DNA from: Aurantibrevibacter litoralis
GTDB lineage: Bacteria > Bacteroidota > Bacteroidia > Flavobacteriales > Flavobacteriaceae
Direction: 5' to 3'
Length of the DNA stretch: 64,000 bases
NCBI RefSeq assembly: GCF_034651555.1
Contig: NZ_JAYEEQ010000009.1
Coordinates: 62,001 to 126,000 of the forward strand
Positions 54,540 to 63,246 of the stretch are shown here, piece after piece. A program made the position numbers and the translations under genes. The first letter of the stretch is position 1; each line of letters starts with the position of its first letter. Under the pieces are notes generated by a model. The model did no database searches, was not told the origin of the DNA, and was given only the letters and a program-made list of their open reading frames with translations.

Positions 54540-55196
54540 CTAAAGGGTTCTGTCTCCAAAGATACTACTTCCAATACGTACCATGGTACTCCCTTCCGCT
54601 ATGGCTATCTGATAATCGCCACTCATGCCCATAGACAAGATTTCAACTTCCGGTAGTCGCTTGGCTATTCGAGCATAAAGAGCTTTCAGGCCTTTAAATT
54701 CACGACGAATTTGATCCTTGTTTTCGGTAAAGGTGGCCATACCCATGAGGCCTTTTATCTGTACATGGCGCAACGCCTTAAAGGTTTCTGAATCTATAAT
54801 TTTTAAAAGTTCATCTTCATCAAAACCGAATTTTGTTTCCTCGGCCGCTATGTGTATTTGTAGCAAACAAGGAATGATGCGACGGTGTTTTTTCGCCTGT
54901 TTATCAATAGCCAGTAGTACCTTTAAACTATCTACACCATGAATTAGCGTTACAAAGGAAGCCATGTACTTTATTTTGTTCGTTTGTACATGCCCAATCA
55001 TGTGCCACTGTATGTCCTTAGGCAAGGCTTCCCATTTTTCTACCATTTCTTGAACTCTATTTTCCCCAAAAATCCGTTGCCCGGCATCATAAGCTTCTTG
55101 GAGTACGGAAATAGGCTTTGTTTTAGATACCGCAACAAGATGTACCCATGGAGGAATAGATTCTTTTACTTGTGCTAATTGTGTGGCTACCGACAT
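54540..55196 (-). CDS. YggS/PROSC family PLP-homeostasis protein
   Basis: A 218-residue single-domain PLP-binding protein of the YggS/PLPBP family, which buffers intracellular PLP. The PLP lysine is in HLVAVSKTKP (about residue 26), followed by FGENRVQEMVEKWE, WHMIGHVQTNKIKYM and GLMGMATF, ending SMGMSGDYQIAIAEGSTMVRIG. It lies 30 bases before the fusion nuclease and about 60 bases after lolD. Confidence 0.95.
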   Translation of the reverse strand: MSVATQLAQVKESIPPWVHLVAVSKTKPISVLQEAYDAGQRIFGENRVQEMVEKWEALPKDIQWHMIGHVQTNKIKYMASFVTLIHGVDSLKVLLAIDKQAKKHRRIIPCLLQIHIAAEETKFGFDEDELLKIIDSETFKALRHVQIKGLMGMATFTENKDQIRREFKGLKALYARIAKRLPEVEILSMGMSGDYQIAIAEGSTMVRIGSSIFGDRTL

Positions 55197-55255
55197 GAAG
55201 CTGTGTTTTGTGTCATTCGTAATTACTTTATTAAAAAAGGCATTAAATTGCGTGG

Positions 55256-55918
55256 TTACGGTTTTATATTCCCATCTACCATAACCAATTTTCGATCGGC
55301 CATATTGGCCAAGTCCTCATTGTGTGTTACAATCACAAAGGTTTGTCCAAAGGTATTTCGCAACTCAAAAAAAAGGCGGTGCAAGTTGTCGGCACTTTCA
55401 GAATCTAAATTTCCGCTAGGTTCATCGGCAAAAATAATGGAGGGATTATTTACCAAGGCACGAGCTACGGCTACACGCTGCTGTTCGCCACCCGAAAGAG
55501 CGCTGGGTTTATGATGGTAACGATGCGAAAGGCCAAGAAAATTGAGCAACTCCTTCGCTCTGTTTTCAGCTTGTATGCGTGGCGTTTGTTTGATAAAAGC
55601 CGGAATACATACGTTCTCTAGCGCCGTAAATTCGGGTAATAATTGATGAAATTGAAAAATAAAACCAATATGCTCGTTTCTAAACCGCGCCAATTCCTTA
55701 TCTCCGAGCGCATTAATAGCGACATCTCGGATAAGCAATCTGCTTTCTGCCTTATTGCTTTGTACGTCTAAAGTGCCGAGTATCTGCAGTAATGTGGTTT
55801 TTCCGGCACCGGATGCACCAACAATAGAAACGATTTCGCCTTTTTTTATATGTAGATGTACTCCCTTTAAAACTTCAAGTTCACCATAGGATTTTTTTAT
55901 ATTTTCTGCCTTTATCAT
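55256..55918 (-). CDS. LolD-like ABC transporter ATP-binding protein
   Basis: ATPase subunit of the LolCDE/MacB class, which extracts lipoproteins from the inner membrane or drives related efflux. Walker A GASGAGKT is at 34-41, the signature ALSGGEQQRVAVARAL at about 138-153, and Walker B IIFADEPSGNLDS follows. 220 residues is typical. No permease (LolCE-like) lies beside it, so its partner is elsewhere. It is the first gene of the operon with yggS, the nuclease, the channel, miaA and gntK. Confidence 0.93.
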   Translation of the reverse strand: MIKAENIKKSYGELEVLKGVHLHIKKGEIVSIVGASGAGKTTLLQILGTLDVQSNKAESRLLIRDVAINALGDKELARFRNEHIGFIFQFHQLLPEFTALENVCIPAFIKQTPRIQAENRAKELLNFLGLSHRYHHKPSALSGGEQQRVAVARALVNNPSIIFADEPSGNLDSESADNLHRLFFELRNTFGQTFVIVTHNEDLANMADRKLVMVDGNIKP

Positions 55919-56086
55919 TTGCTGACTTTTATTATTTTATCCTTACGCAGTATCTATTTGCACAAGTACCTTTTAGAACTACACCTTGCGATCCCAAAAT
56001 TACTTTCAATTACCTTAGAAAAATATTATAATTTCATTTTTGAAGCAAATTAAACGGTAAATGATTATTTTGTCCAAAGAATTGAA

Positions 56087-56094
56087 TAACTTTG
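56087..56094 (+). promoter_or_regulatory. -7 promoter box of folE
   Basis: TAACTTTG fits TAnnTTTG, about 75 bases before the folE start. The nearest TTG is only 14 bases upstream, short for this class. Confidence 0.4.
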
Positions 56095-56169
56095 TTTATC
56101 ATTTTTGCAAAAAACATAAACAATTAATCAAAAATAGGTGCATCACCTACGATACAAAACTCAAAAATA

Positions 56170-56769
56170 ATGGCTCCATATCAAAATCTGGAAGAATACA
56201 ATTTAGAAATCACAGAAGAAATAAGAGAAGGCTATGCGCATATCATCACCGAGCTCGGGGAAGATATCGCCAGAGAAGGGCTCCTAAAAACACCTGAAAG
56301 AGCTGCGAAAGCCATGCTCTTTTTAACCCAAGGCTACAAACAAGATGCCGTAGAAATACTAAAGGGAGCCATGTTTAAGGAAGATTATGACGATATGGTC
56401 ATTATAAAAAATATAGAGCTATATTCATTATGCGAACATCATATGTTGCCTTTTTTTGGAAAAGCTCATATTGCCTATATCCCAAACGGACATATTGTGG
56501 GTCTAAGCAAAATACCTCGGGTGGTTGATGTCTTTGCCCGAAGATTGCAGGTACAGGAACGGCTAACGCACGATATTTTAGAATGCATAAACAGCACCTT
56601 AAAACCGAAAGGGGTTGCGGTAGTGATCGAAGCATCGCATATGTGCATGATGATGCGTGGGGTTCAAAAACAGAATTCAGTTACGACGACTTCCGGTTTT
56701 AGAGGTCAATTTGAAAAAATAGAGACACGTAATGAATTCTTAAAATTGTTGGGTTCGGATTTATCTTAG
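56170..56769 (+). CDS. folE: GTP cyclohydrolase I
   Basis: Converts GTP to 7,8-dihydroneopterin triphosphate for folate. Zinc ligands Cys88, His91 (CEHHMLPFFG) and Cys159 (EASHMCMMMRG) are present, with AHIAYIPNGHIVGLSKIPR and ARRLQVQERLT. The start gives 199 residues, near the family's usual size. It is monocistronic or paired with the small membrane protein that follows after about 70 bases. Confidence 0.97.
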   Translation: MAPYQNLEEYNLEITEEIREGYAHIITELGEDIAREGLLKTPERAAKAMLFLTQGYKQDAVEILKGAMFKEDYDDMVIIKNIELYSLCEHHMLPFFGKAHIAYIPNGHIVGLSKIPRVVDVFARRLQVQERLTHDILECINSTLKPKGVAVVIEASHMCMMMRGVQKQNSVTTTSGFRGQFEKIETRNEFLKLLGSDLS

Positions 56770-56840
56770 GGTATATATGAAGTTTGTTTTGCTCAAAATA
56801 TGTAATTTTAGACACCTAAAGTTATAATTCTATTATTGAC

Positions 56841-57143
56841 ATGTCAGAAGCAAAGGATCACAAATTTCGAAATCTGTTTTTAGGCCTTCTTTTTGATGCC
56901 ATTGGAATGCTTTCTTTCGTTATTCCCGGAATAGGCGAATTCTCAGATATTATATGGGCTCCCATATCGGGTTGGTTAATGACGCGACTCTACAAAGGCA
57001 AAATTGGAAAGGCGGCAGGATTGTTAAATTTTATTGAAGAACTTATCCCGGGATTGGATATCATTCCAAGTTTTACACTAATGTGGCTCTACACGTATGT
57101 GTTGGCCTCCGCATCGGTAAAAAAAACGATAACCATCGAGTAA
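56841..57143 (+). CDS. small membrane protein of unknown function
   Basis: A 100-residue protein with two or three hydrophobic segments (about residues 11-30, IPGIGEFSDIIWAPISGWLM, and 65-90). Its charged start MSEAKDHKFRN and a Pro/Gly-rich turn are all that can be seen. I do not recognise the family by name; similar short proteins occur next to folE or scattered in flavobacteria. It lies 35 bases before the sulfite oxidase-like gene and could be transcribed with it. Confidence 0.72.
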   Translation: MSEAKDHKFRNLFLGLLFDAIGMLSFVIPGIGEFSDIIWAPISGWLMTRLYKGKIGKAAGLLNFIEELIPGLDIIPSFTLMWLYTYVLASASVKKTITIE

Positions 57144-57177
57144 ATCGCCTAGATAATTCCAAAATTTTATTTTCGAC

Positions 57178-58398
57178 ATGATACGAAGAAATTTTATAAA
57201 AAAATCTACATTGGGTTCACTTGGTAGTGTGCTTGGTGTTCCCATTGTTTTTGCACATCACCTCCCTAACGACTACTCTGTTTTGGGCTTGCAGGATCCC
57301 GATCCTTTTCAATTGTTTAAAAAAGACAAATCCATGGTCGTTTTAAACAATAGGCCCTGGAATATGGAAGCACAGGCACATTTGTTAGATGATGCCATTA
57401 CCCCTAACAAATACATGTTTATAAGAAATAATGGCCTAGTCCCAGAATCTGTAGCGATTGAAAAATGGACGCTCACCTTCGATGGCGAATCGGTAATTCA
57501 AAAAAAAACCTATACCCTAAAGGAGCTGCAATCTAAATTTAAGCAGTATACCTACCAACTCACCTTAGAATGTGGAGGCAATGGAAGAAGTGAATTTCAA
57601 CCAAGTGCCGATGGAAACCAATGGACGGTTGGTGCTGTTTCTTGCGCCAAATGGACTGGTGTGCGCTTAAAAGATGTTTTGGCCGATGTGGGCATAGCAG
57701 ATAGTGCCGTGTATATTGGCTATCATTCAGCCGACGAACATTTGAGCAGAGACCCTAATAAGAAACCCATTTCTAGGGGAGTACCTATAGCAAAAGCATT
57801 ACAAGATGAAACCCTTTTGGCTTATTATATGAATGATGAGCCTATTCCCTTAGTACATGGATTTCCCTTACGGCTAGTGGCCGGAGGATACCCGGCATCA
57901 GTTTCAGGAAAGTGGGTAAATAGAATTAGTGTTCGAAACAAAGTACACGACGGAGAAAAAATGATGGGTTTCTCGTATAGAGTACCCTGTGAACCAGTAG
58001 CGCCCGGAGAAACTGTTAAGGAGGAAGCGATGTGCATTATAGAATCTATGCCGGTAAAGTCCTTAATAACCTATCCTAAATCCGGAGCCATGATTGCTTT
58101 CGGTAAAAAGTTAGCTATACGAGGACATGCTTGGGCCGGAGAGCTGGAGGTTCGTACCATGGAATATTCTATCGATTTTGGTGTCAGTTGGACTAGGTGC
58201 ACGCTTGAAAAACCGGTAAACCGATTGGCATGGCAACATTTTTCGGCAGAAATTTCCTTTCCCCAAAAGGGATATTACGAGGTTTGGGCACGTGCCGTTG
58301 ATACCGAGGGCAAATCGCAGCCTATGTTAGTACCAGGTTGGAATCCTAAGGGTTATTTAAATAATGCCTGTCACCGAATCGCTGTTAAAGTAACTTAA
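57178..58398 (+). CDS. sulfite oxidase-like molybdenum enzyme (SorA type)
   Basis: A 406-residue exported enzyme of the sulfite oxidase family. The twin-arginine signal IRRNFIKKSTLGSLG directs export of the folded protein. The molybdenum domain (about 70-270) has Mo-ligand Cys132 in LECGGNGRSE, then AKWTGVRLKDVL and GFPLRLVAGGYPA. The dimerisation domain (about 290-406) has IRGHAWAGELEVRTMEYSID. It has no heme or b5 domain; the next gene encodes a c-type cytochrome, as in SorAB sulfite dehydrogenases. Sulfite as substrate is inferred. Confidence 0.92.
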   Translation: MIRRNFIKKSTLGSLGSVLGVPIVFAHHLPNDYSVLGLQDPDPFQLFKKDKSMVVLNNRPWNMEAQAHLLDDAITPNKYMFIRNNGLVPESVAIEKWTLTFDGESVIQKKTYTLKELQSKFKQYTYQLTLECGGNGRSEFQPSADGNQWTVGAVSCAKWTGVRLKDVLADVGIADSAVYIGYHSADEHLSRDPNKKPISRGVPIAKALQDETLLAYYMNDEPIPLVHGFPLRLVAGGYPASVSGKWVNRISVRNKVHDGEKMMGFSYRVPCEPVAPGETVKEEAMCIIESMPVKSLITYPKSGAMIAFGKKLAIRGHAWAGELEVRTMEYSIDFGVSWTRCTLEKPVNRLAWQHFSAEISFPQKGYYEVWARAVDTEGKSQPMLVPGWNPKGYLNNACHRIAVKVT

Positions 58399-58869
58399 AT
58401 GAGACGAAATCCAAAAAATACCTATTTTATTGGCTTTTATCGCACCTTAATTGTGCTTTGTGCACTAGTGGTCATCATTTCCATTGTGCTGCTTTATATG
58501 AACTTTGAAGTGGATTCTAAAAATGAGAGTTACAACGCCATTGAAGATTCGGCGACCATAGCGAATGAAGACCCAAACCGAATAGAAAACGGTATCCATG
58601 TGCGCACCGGACTTGTGGAGGCACCGGGTTTATCTGAGGTAGTGAATAACTGCACCACATGTCATTCCGCACAATTGGTAATTCAAAATAAAATGTCGGC
58701 AGAGCGTTGGGCCGCTACCATTCGTTGGATGCAGGAAACCCAGAATTTATGGGATTTGGGTGCAAACGAAGACATTATAATTCATTATTTAGTAACTAAT
58801 TATCCACCCGAGGAGAAGGGTAGGAGAGCGGCTCTTACCGATATTCAATGGTATACGCTTCGTAATTGA
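58399..58869 (+). CDS. membrane-anchored cytochrome c subunit (SorB-like)
   Basis: A 156-residue protein with one N-terminal membrane anchor (about residues 13-34) and a class I-like cytochrome c domain. The heme site CTTCH has Cys85, Cys88 and axial His89. A Met in NKMSAERW or later could be the sixth ligand. It starts directly after the stop of the molybdoenzyme gene, so the two are one unit; it would take electrons from the Mo centre to the respiratory chain. Confidence 0.9.
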   Translation: MRRNPKNTYFIGFYRTLIVLCALVVIISIVLLYMNFEVDSKNESYNAIEDSATIANEDPNRIENGIHVRTGLVEAPGLSEVVNNCTTCHSAQLVIQNKMSAERWAATIRWMQETQNLWDLGANEDIIIHYLVTNYPPEEKGRRAALTDIQWYTLRN

Positions 58870-58906
58870 ATACCGCCTGCTGGCTTCACCTAATTAAAAA
58901 TAGCTA

Positions 58907-59776
58907 ATGCACTATATTGATGCTTTTGTAACTTCTTTTTTGGGTACTTTACGATGGACTTGGAGGTCTGTTCTGTTTGAAGTACCTTGGTATACCAATT
59001 ATTTTTGGGGATTAATAGGGATATCGTTACTCATTTGGGCACTTGAAATTAAATTTCCATGGCGTAAAAATCAGGCTGTATTTAGAAAGGATTTTTGGCT
59101 CGATGCCTTCTATATGTTTTTTAACTTTTTCATTTTTGCTATTTTTATCAGCGGATTTTATACGCTTTTAGGGCTTTTGTTCCGTGATATTGGTATTACA
59201 GCACGGAGTTTGGCTCTGATAGATCTCAGCAATATGCCCCCATGGCTTCAACTAGGCGTCTTTTTTGTGGTGCTAGATTTTGTACAATGGTTTACGCATA
59301 TCCTGTTGCATCGTTTTCCGCTTCTCTGGGAATTTCATAAAGTGCACCATTCGGTTAAGGAAATGGGATTTGCCGCACATCTGCGTTACCATTGGATGGA
59401 AAACATTCTGTACAAACCACTAAAAACACTAGGTGTAATGGTTCTTGGCGGATTTGAACCGGAACAAGCGTATATTGTTCATTTCTTGGCGATTACCATA
59501 GGACATATAAACCATTCCAACATTAAATTAACCTGGGGACCCCTAAAGTATGTTCTTAATAATCCGGTCATGCATTTGTATCATCATGCCTATGAATTAC
59601 CCAAAAACACCTATGGCGTAAATTTTGGCATTAGCCTAAGCCTATGGGATTATCTCTTTAAAACCAACTATATTCCAGAAGATAGTGGACATGTGGTTTT
59701 AGGTTTTAAGGGGGATACTGAATTTCCAAACGATTTTCTACATCAAAACCTCCATGGTTTTAAAAAGCCGAAGTAA
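58907..59776 (+). CDS. sterol desaturase/fatty acid hydroxylase superfamily protein
   Basis: A 289-residue integral membrane di-iron enzyme. The His boxes are HILLH (131-135), HKVHH (144-148), HINHSN and the final HLYHH near residue 225. Four or more membrane segments flank them. It follows the cytochrome gene by 38 bases, and a hairpin terminator overlaps its stop. Superfamily members hydroxylate lipids, carotenoids or aldehydes; the substrate here is unknown. Whether it works with the sulfite oxidase pair is not clear. Confidence 0.9.
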   Translation: MHYIDAFVTSFLGTLRWTWRSVLFEVPWYTNYFWGLIGISLLIWALEIKFPWRKNQAVFRKDFWLDAFYMFFNFFIFAIFISGFYTLLGLLFRDIGITARSLALIDLSNMPPWLQLGVFFVVLDFVQWFTHILLHRFPLLWEFHKVHHSVKEMGFAAHLRYHWMENILYKPLKTLGVMVLGGFEPEQAYIVHFLAITIGHINHSNIKLTWGPLKYVLNNPVMHLYHHAYELPKNTYGVNFGISLSLWDYLFKTNYIPEDSGHVVLGFKGDTEFPNDFLHQNLHGFKKPK

Positions 59777-59800
59777 TTCTGTTGAACCCCTTCGGCTTTT
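59763..59800 (+). terminator. intrinsic terminator overlapping the hydroxylase stop
   Basis: Eleven-base stem AAAAGCCGAAG facing CTTCGGCTTTT with a 16-base loop; the left arm is made of the last codons of the gene. Confidence 0.75.
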
Positions 59801-59823
59801 AAAAATAGGACTATAGCAATCAT

Positions 59824-60378
59824 TTACTGCACTAAAACGCTAAATGTTTGTGCAATATCCGTTTCTCCACCTGCATCAGCCAAGGTGCCATCGTTTGGTT
59901 TTTTGGGTTCATGTCGCAGTGTAATAGCTATCGTAGCAGGGCCAGCGGTAAAGGTAGTTAGTTCAAAATTTATACCTACCGGATTTCCATTGGCATCGGT
60001 ATCTGTGGCATTAATACTTTCTATGGGCCCGGTTGTTGTAAAGAAAAACTGATGCTCGTCGGCCTCCTCTGCCACCTCCTCGGTAATATCTTCGGGCGGA
60101 CTAACCGTTTCGTTCAATAAAACAATACTGCCATTATAGGTAGTATTTCCCGAAAGCGATCCGGAAACGGTAATTACAGGCGGGTTTGGACCATCACCGT
60201 CCAAATCTCTTGACTGTAGTGTAATGACTTCTCCGTCGCCAACAGGGGTCAATGTCACCGTTAAGGTGGTAATAACCTCTTCTTCATTTACAGCTACGGG
60301 GTTATCATCATCGCTAGAGCAGGAGGAAATCAATATTCCACCCACCATAAAAAGTGTAATCCAATAATTCTTTTTCAT
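59824..60378 (-). CDS. exported lipoprotein of unknown function, TonB-receptor partner
   Basis: A 184-residue lipoprotein. The start MKKNYWITLFMVGGILISSC gives a standard signal peptide ending in a lipobox Cys; a Met ten codons earlier is disfavoured. The mature part begins SSDDDNP and is acidic, with beta-rich segments (TTLTVTLTPVGDGEVITLQS) and EDITEEVAEEADEHQFFF. It follows the TonB receptor gene by about 40 bases. Family and ligand are unknown to me. The pairing suggests a surface ligand-capture role. Confidence 0.75.
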   Translation of the reverse strand: MKKNYWITLFMVGGILISSCSSDDDNPVAVNEEEVITTLTVTLTPVGDGEVITLQSRDLDGDGPNPPVITVSGSLSGNTTYNGSIVLLNETVSPPEDITEEVAEEADEHQFFFTTTGPIESINATDTDANGNPVGINFELTTFTAGPATIAITLRHEPKKPNDGTLADAGGETDIAQTFSVLVQ

Positions 60379-60419
60379 GCTAATTGATTTTAAATAGTTA
60401 ATTTTCATTTTGTTATGTA

Positions 60420-62819
60420 TTAATAATTAAATTTTAATCGAACTAAAAAATTACGACCCAAATCATCAGCGAAAAATCGAAGACGGTTTAGGTATTCTCG
60501 GTATTCTGTATTCCATAAATTGTGTATAGAAAATCCTAGGGTAATTAATTTGTTGTTAGAAAGGGTAAATTGCATCTCAGAGTCTAAACTCATTAGGTGG
60601 TATGCATCGGGTGGCGTATTTATTTCTAGCAGCACATCCTGACCCAAATCCGGTGAATTTACCAAGATATCATCCGGAAATTCGTTCTGTCGGAACACGT
60701 ATTGGCTATCTAAGCTTATCCTTAGATTATTCCATTCCTTTTTATTAAATATGATGGAATTCACTGTATTGGCTGCCGGAATATTAATTAAGGCAAGATC
60801 TTGTTCCGTGTCTTTTCCTTTCACCAATGAAAAACGGTGATCGGTGCGCCATGTCTCACTCCAATTGGCAAAAGCATTTAGATCAAAACCGATGAGTCTG
60901 GCATTGGTCTGGCGATATTCCCAAACCGGAAACGCACCACGAAGCGTAAATTCTACCCCTGTAGGCTCTAGCAAAATAAAATCGTTAATGGTATTTAGAA
61001 AAGGCGAAATAGTGTAACCCCAGTTCGTTTCCTCCTTTTGTAGCGACACCGATACTTTGTGCGATGTCTCGCTCTCTATGCGCAAATCGCCTAATTCAAT
61101 ACGCGCTGCTGAATGATGCAGGCCATCACTAAAAAGCTCTGAAGGATTGGGTGCGCGTTGCGACATGGCATAATTAATCCGTAAGGTGGTGTTTTTTGCT
61201 ACCTCTAATCTAGTCCCTACTGTGGCAGAAATGTTGTGATAGTCGAATACCGGATTGGTAAGCAGTTGGGTGCCCAAATCGTCGATAATGATATCCTGAA
61301 AGTCAGTATTATATCCTCTTTCTTGCCACCGTGAGGTTTGGTAGAATTTTTTGGCATCAATTCGGCTAAAATCATAGCGCAAACCGGCATCGAGTACCAC
61401 AGTATTAGAAATAAAATAGTCGCCGGTAACAAAAGCACCAAAATCGTATTTATCATAATCCGGAATAAGTCTGCGAACTCCCGTATCCGGATTCGCAATA
61501 TGATCTTGATACCGTGCCAGAAGCCCCAAATGCATTTTGTAATCCTTTTTGGCGTCGATTTTAAATTCGGAACTTAAGGTGTGCGTTTGAAGCTCCAAGT
61601 CCAGAGAAGGTTTGTTTCTATCGGCACCCACACGAACGTCGAATTCAAAACGTCTATTATTTTGAAAATCGTACTGCACATTCCAACGGCCAAGCCCTTC
61701 AAACCTTCGGTAATAGTTAAGTTTCCCCAAATGGTGGGTAACCTCCTGATTAGGACGATTTATAGAATAGGAGAACTCATTCTCAATCAAAGGTGTTGTA
61801 CTATTAATAGCCCGTATCAAATCATCGATGTTTCCGATATGAGAGGCTCTAAGAATACCAATATTTGCCTTAAAGAACGAATAATACACGTCCCAGCCTT
61901 GAATAAAATTATGCTTCCCCAAGGCCAAAGTGGCACCATACTCGGCAATGGCAGTATTTGAGAGTATATTATTGGGCGCTTCGGAATCACCAAATCGTTT
62001 TAAAGATCCTTGCCCTTTTATAAACCAACCATTTTCATAGGTTTTGATAAGTTCTGAAGTTATAGAGCCGCCTCTTCCATTGGTTGCGCCATTAAGAATG
62101 GTTTTTCCATACAGACTGTCTTGAGCCATATACGGTGCAGGAGTCATTAAAATAACACCTCCTATAGCATCGCCCCCGTAGGCCAAAGCGGCAGCACCTT
62201 TTACCACAGTAACACTATTACTGGCATTTAGGTCTACATTAGGTGCATGTTCGTCTCCCCATTCCATGTCCTGCATGCGTACGCCATTATTCAAAATAAG
62301 CACTCTACTGCCATTGAGCCCCTGAATGACCGGCTTTACGATTTTTGAACCCGTAGTAAGTGCCGACACCCCACTAATTTGCTTTAACGCATCGCCCAAG
62401 CTACCGCTACTATAACGCTCTAGCGACCCTATTTTTAGGGTAGCCTCTTGGCTACTATTAGTTTTATCACTAATAAGATCGCCCACTACCTTAACTTCAT
62501 TAAGTTCTTCTAAATGATGCTCTAGGGTGAATTGCTTCAACGTAGTACCATCAATTATTACTTTATAAAATTGAGAAGTACATTCCGGATGAGAAACTTC
62601 AATTTCAATACTACCGTTACAAAGATCAGGTAGTAAAAAAGAACCATCTACATCGGTGATCACAGCTCTATTAGTGCCATAAAGCTGAATCGTTGCTCCG
62701 GCAAGCGGTGTTTTATCGTGAAAATCGGAAACTACTCCCTTAAGTGTACCGGTGCATTCTTGTGCCAAAATAAGTTGGGGTAACAAAAGTACCGTCAGGA
62801 GTGCGAATACATACTTCAT
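60420..62819 (-). CDS. TonB-dependent outer membrane receptor
   Basis: A 799-residue receptor. Signal peptide about residues 1-19, then a carboxypeptidase-like regulatory domain (GTLKGVVSDFHDKTPLAGAT, about 23-105), a plug domain (about 125-235, with PVIQGLNGSRVLILNNGV and MEWGDEHAPNVD) and a 22-strand barrel ending FLVRLKFNY with terminal aromatic. The MEWGDEHAPN block is Asp/Glu/His-rich and recalls metal-receptor plugs such as ZnuD. The neighbours (lipoprotein, small His/Cys protein) agree with a metal or metal-complex substrate, which is inference. Confidence 0.9.
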   Translation of the reverse strand: MKYVFALLTVLLLPQLILAQECTGTLKGVVSDFHDKTPLAGATIQLYGTNRAVITDVDGSFLLPDLCNGSIEIEVSHPECTSQFYKVIIDGTTLKQFTLEHHLEELNEVKVVGDLISDKTNSSQEATLKIGSLERYSSGSLGDALKQISGVSALTTGSKIVKPVIQGLNGSRVLILNNGVRMQDMEWGDEHAPNVDLNASNSVTVVKGAAALAYGGDAIGGVILMTPAPYMAQDSLYGKTILNGATNGRGGSITSELIKTYENGWFIKGQGSLKRFGDSEAPNNILSNTAIAEYGATLALGKHNFIQGWDVYYSFFKANIGILRASHIGNIDDLIRAINSTTPLIENEFSYSINRPNQEVTHHLGKLNYYRRFEGLGRWNVQYDFQNNRRFEFDVRVGADRNKPSLDLELQTHTLSSEFKIDAKKDYKMHLGLLARYQDHIANPDTGVRRLIPDYDKYDFGAFVTGDYFISNTVVLDAGLRYDFSRIDAKKFYQTSRWQERGYNTDFQDIIIDDLGTQLLTNPVFDYHNISATVGTRLEVAKNTTLRINYAMSQRAPNPSELFSDGLHHSAARIELGDLRIESETSHKVSVSLQKEETNWGYTISPFLNTINDFILLEPTGVEFTLRGAFPVWEYRQTNARLIGFDLNAFANWSETWRTDHRFSLVKGKDTEQDLALINIPAANTVNSIIFNKKEWNNLRISLDSQYVFRQNEFPDDILVNSPDLGQDVLLEINTPPDAYHLMSLDSEMQFTLSNNKLITLGFSIHNLWNTEYREYLNRLRFFADDLGRNFLVRLKFNY

Positions 62820-62850
62820 TCGTCTATAGTATATTCGTTAATAAGAAACT

Positions 62851-62867
62851 TTCCTTTATAAAAGGAA
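62851..62867. promoter_or_regulatory. palindrome between the His/Cys protein and TonB receptor genes
   Basis: Perfect inverted repeat TTCCTTT-ATA-AAAGGAA, 32 bases upstream of the receptor start. A second pair, TTCGTCTA (62819-62826) and TAGACGAA (62886-62893), flanks it symmetrically. It could be an operator for a metal regulator or an intercistronic hairpin. It does not match the Fur or Zur consensus I know. Confidence 0.45.
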
Positions 62868-62884
62868 CACGGTATGTGAAATAA

Positions 62885-63184
62885 CTAGACGAAAAAGGGT
62901 GGAGGCCTACTAAAAGCGTAAAAAGGGACTGTCGTTCTTAGAGAAACAATAGTGTAGTTAAAATGCACCTTGCCTAAGACAACAATAGGAGGCGGAGGTT
63001 GTATTTGAGCAACAGGTGCTACAACAAATTGATCGTGATGCGCATTGGAAACTAAATTACAAACAGCACAATTTTCTACCGGACTGTTGTCATTTTCGTT
63101 TTCATGAGAATATACATGAAAAGCAGACACCTTAATGATCATCAAGGTTGTGAAAAGAAAAAACAATGCTATTTTCTTGCACAT
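62885..63184 (-). CDS. small exported His/Cys protein (DUF2946-like)
   Basis: A 99-residue protein with a signal peptide (MCKKIALFFLFTTLMIIKVSA; the longer ATG starts add six or nine residues). The mature part has FHVYSHENEN and ENCAVCNLV, a CxxC with nearby His, then HHDQFVV and a Pro-rich PPPPIVV. The HxxxH plus CxxC arrangement resembles DUF2946-type metal-linked proteins. A TATTTTTG -7 box lies 15-22 bases before this start. It heads the transcript with the TonB receptor and lipoprotein. Metal binding is inferred, not shown. Confidence 0.7.
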   Translation of the reverse strand: MCKKIALFFLFTTLMIIKVSAFHVYSHENENDNSPVENCAVCNLVSNAHHDQFVVAPVAQIQPPPPIVVLGKVHFNYTIVSLRTTVPFYAFSRPPPFFV

Positions 63185-63198
63185 TTCACTCATAGCAA

Positions 63199-63206
63199 CA
63201 AAAATA
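63199..63206 (-). promoter_or_regulatory. -7 promoter box of the TonB receptor unit
   Basis: On the minus strand TATTTTTG matches TAnnTTTG and lies 15 bases before the chosen start of the small His/Cys gene. It favours the internal start MCKK over the longer one. No clear TTG element was found. Confidence 0.4.
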
Positions 63207-63246
63207 CCCAAAAAGAAGTATGTAAACCTGTTAAGAAAAGCTTAAT

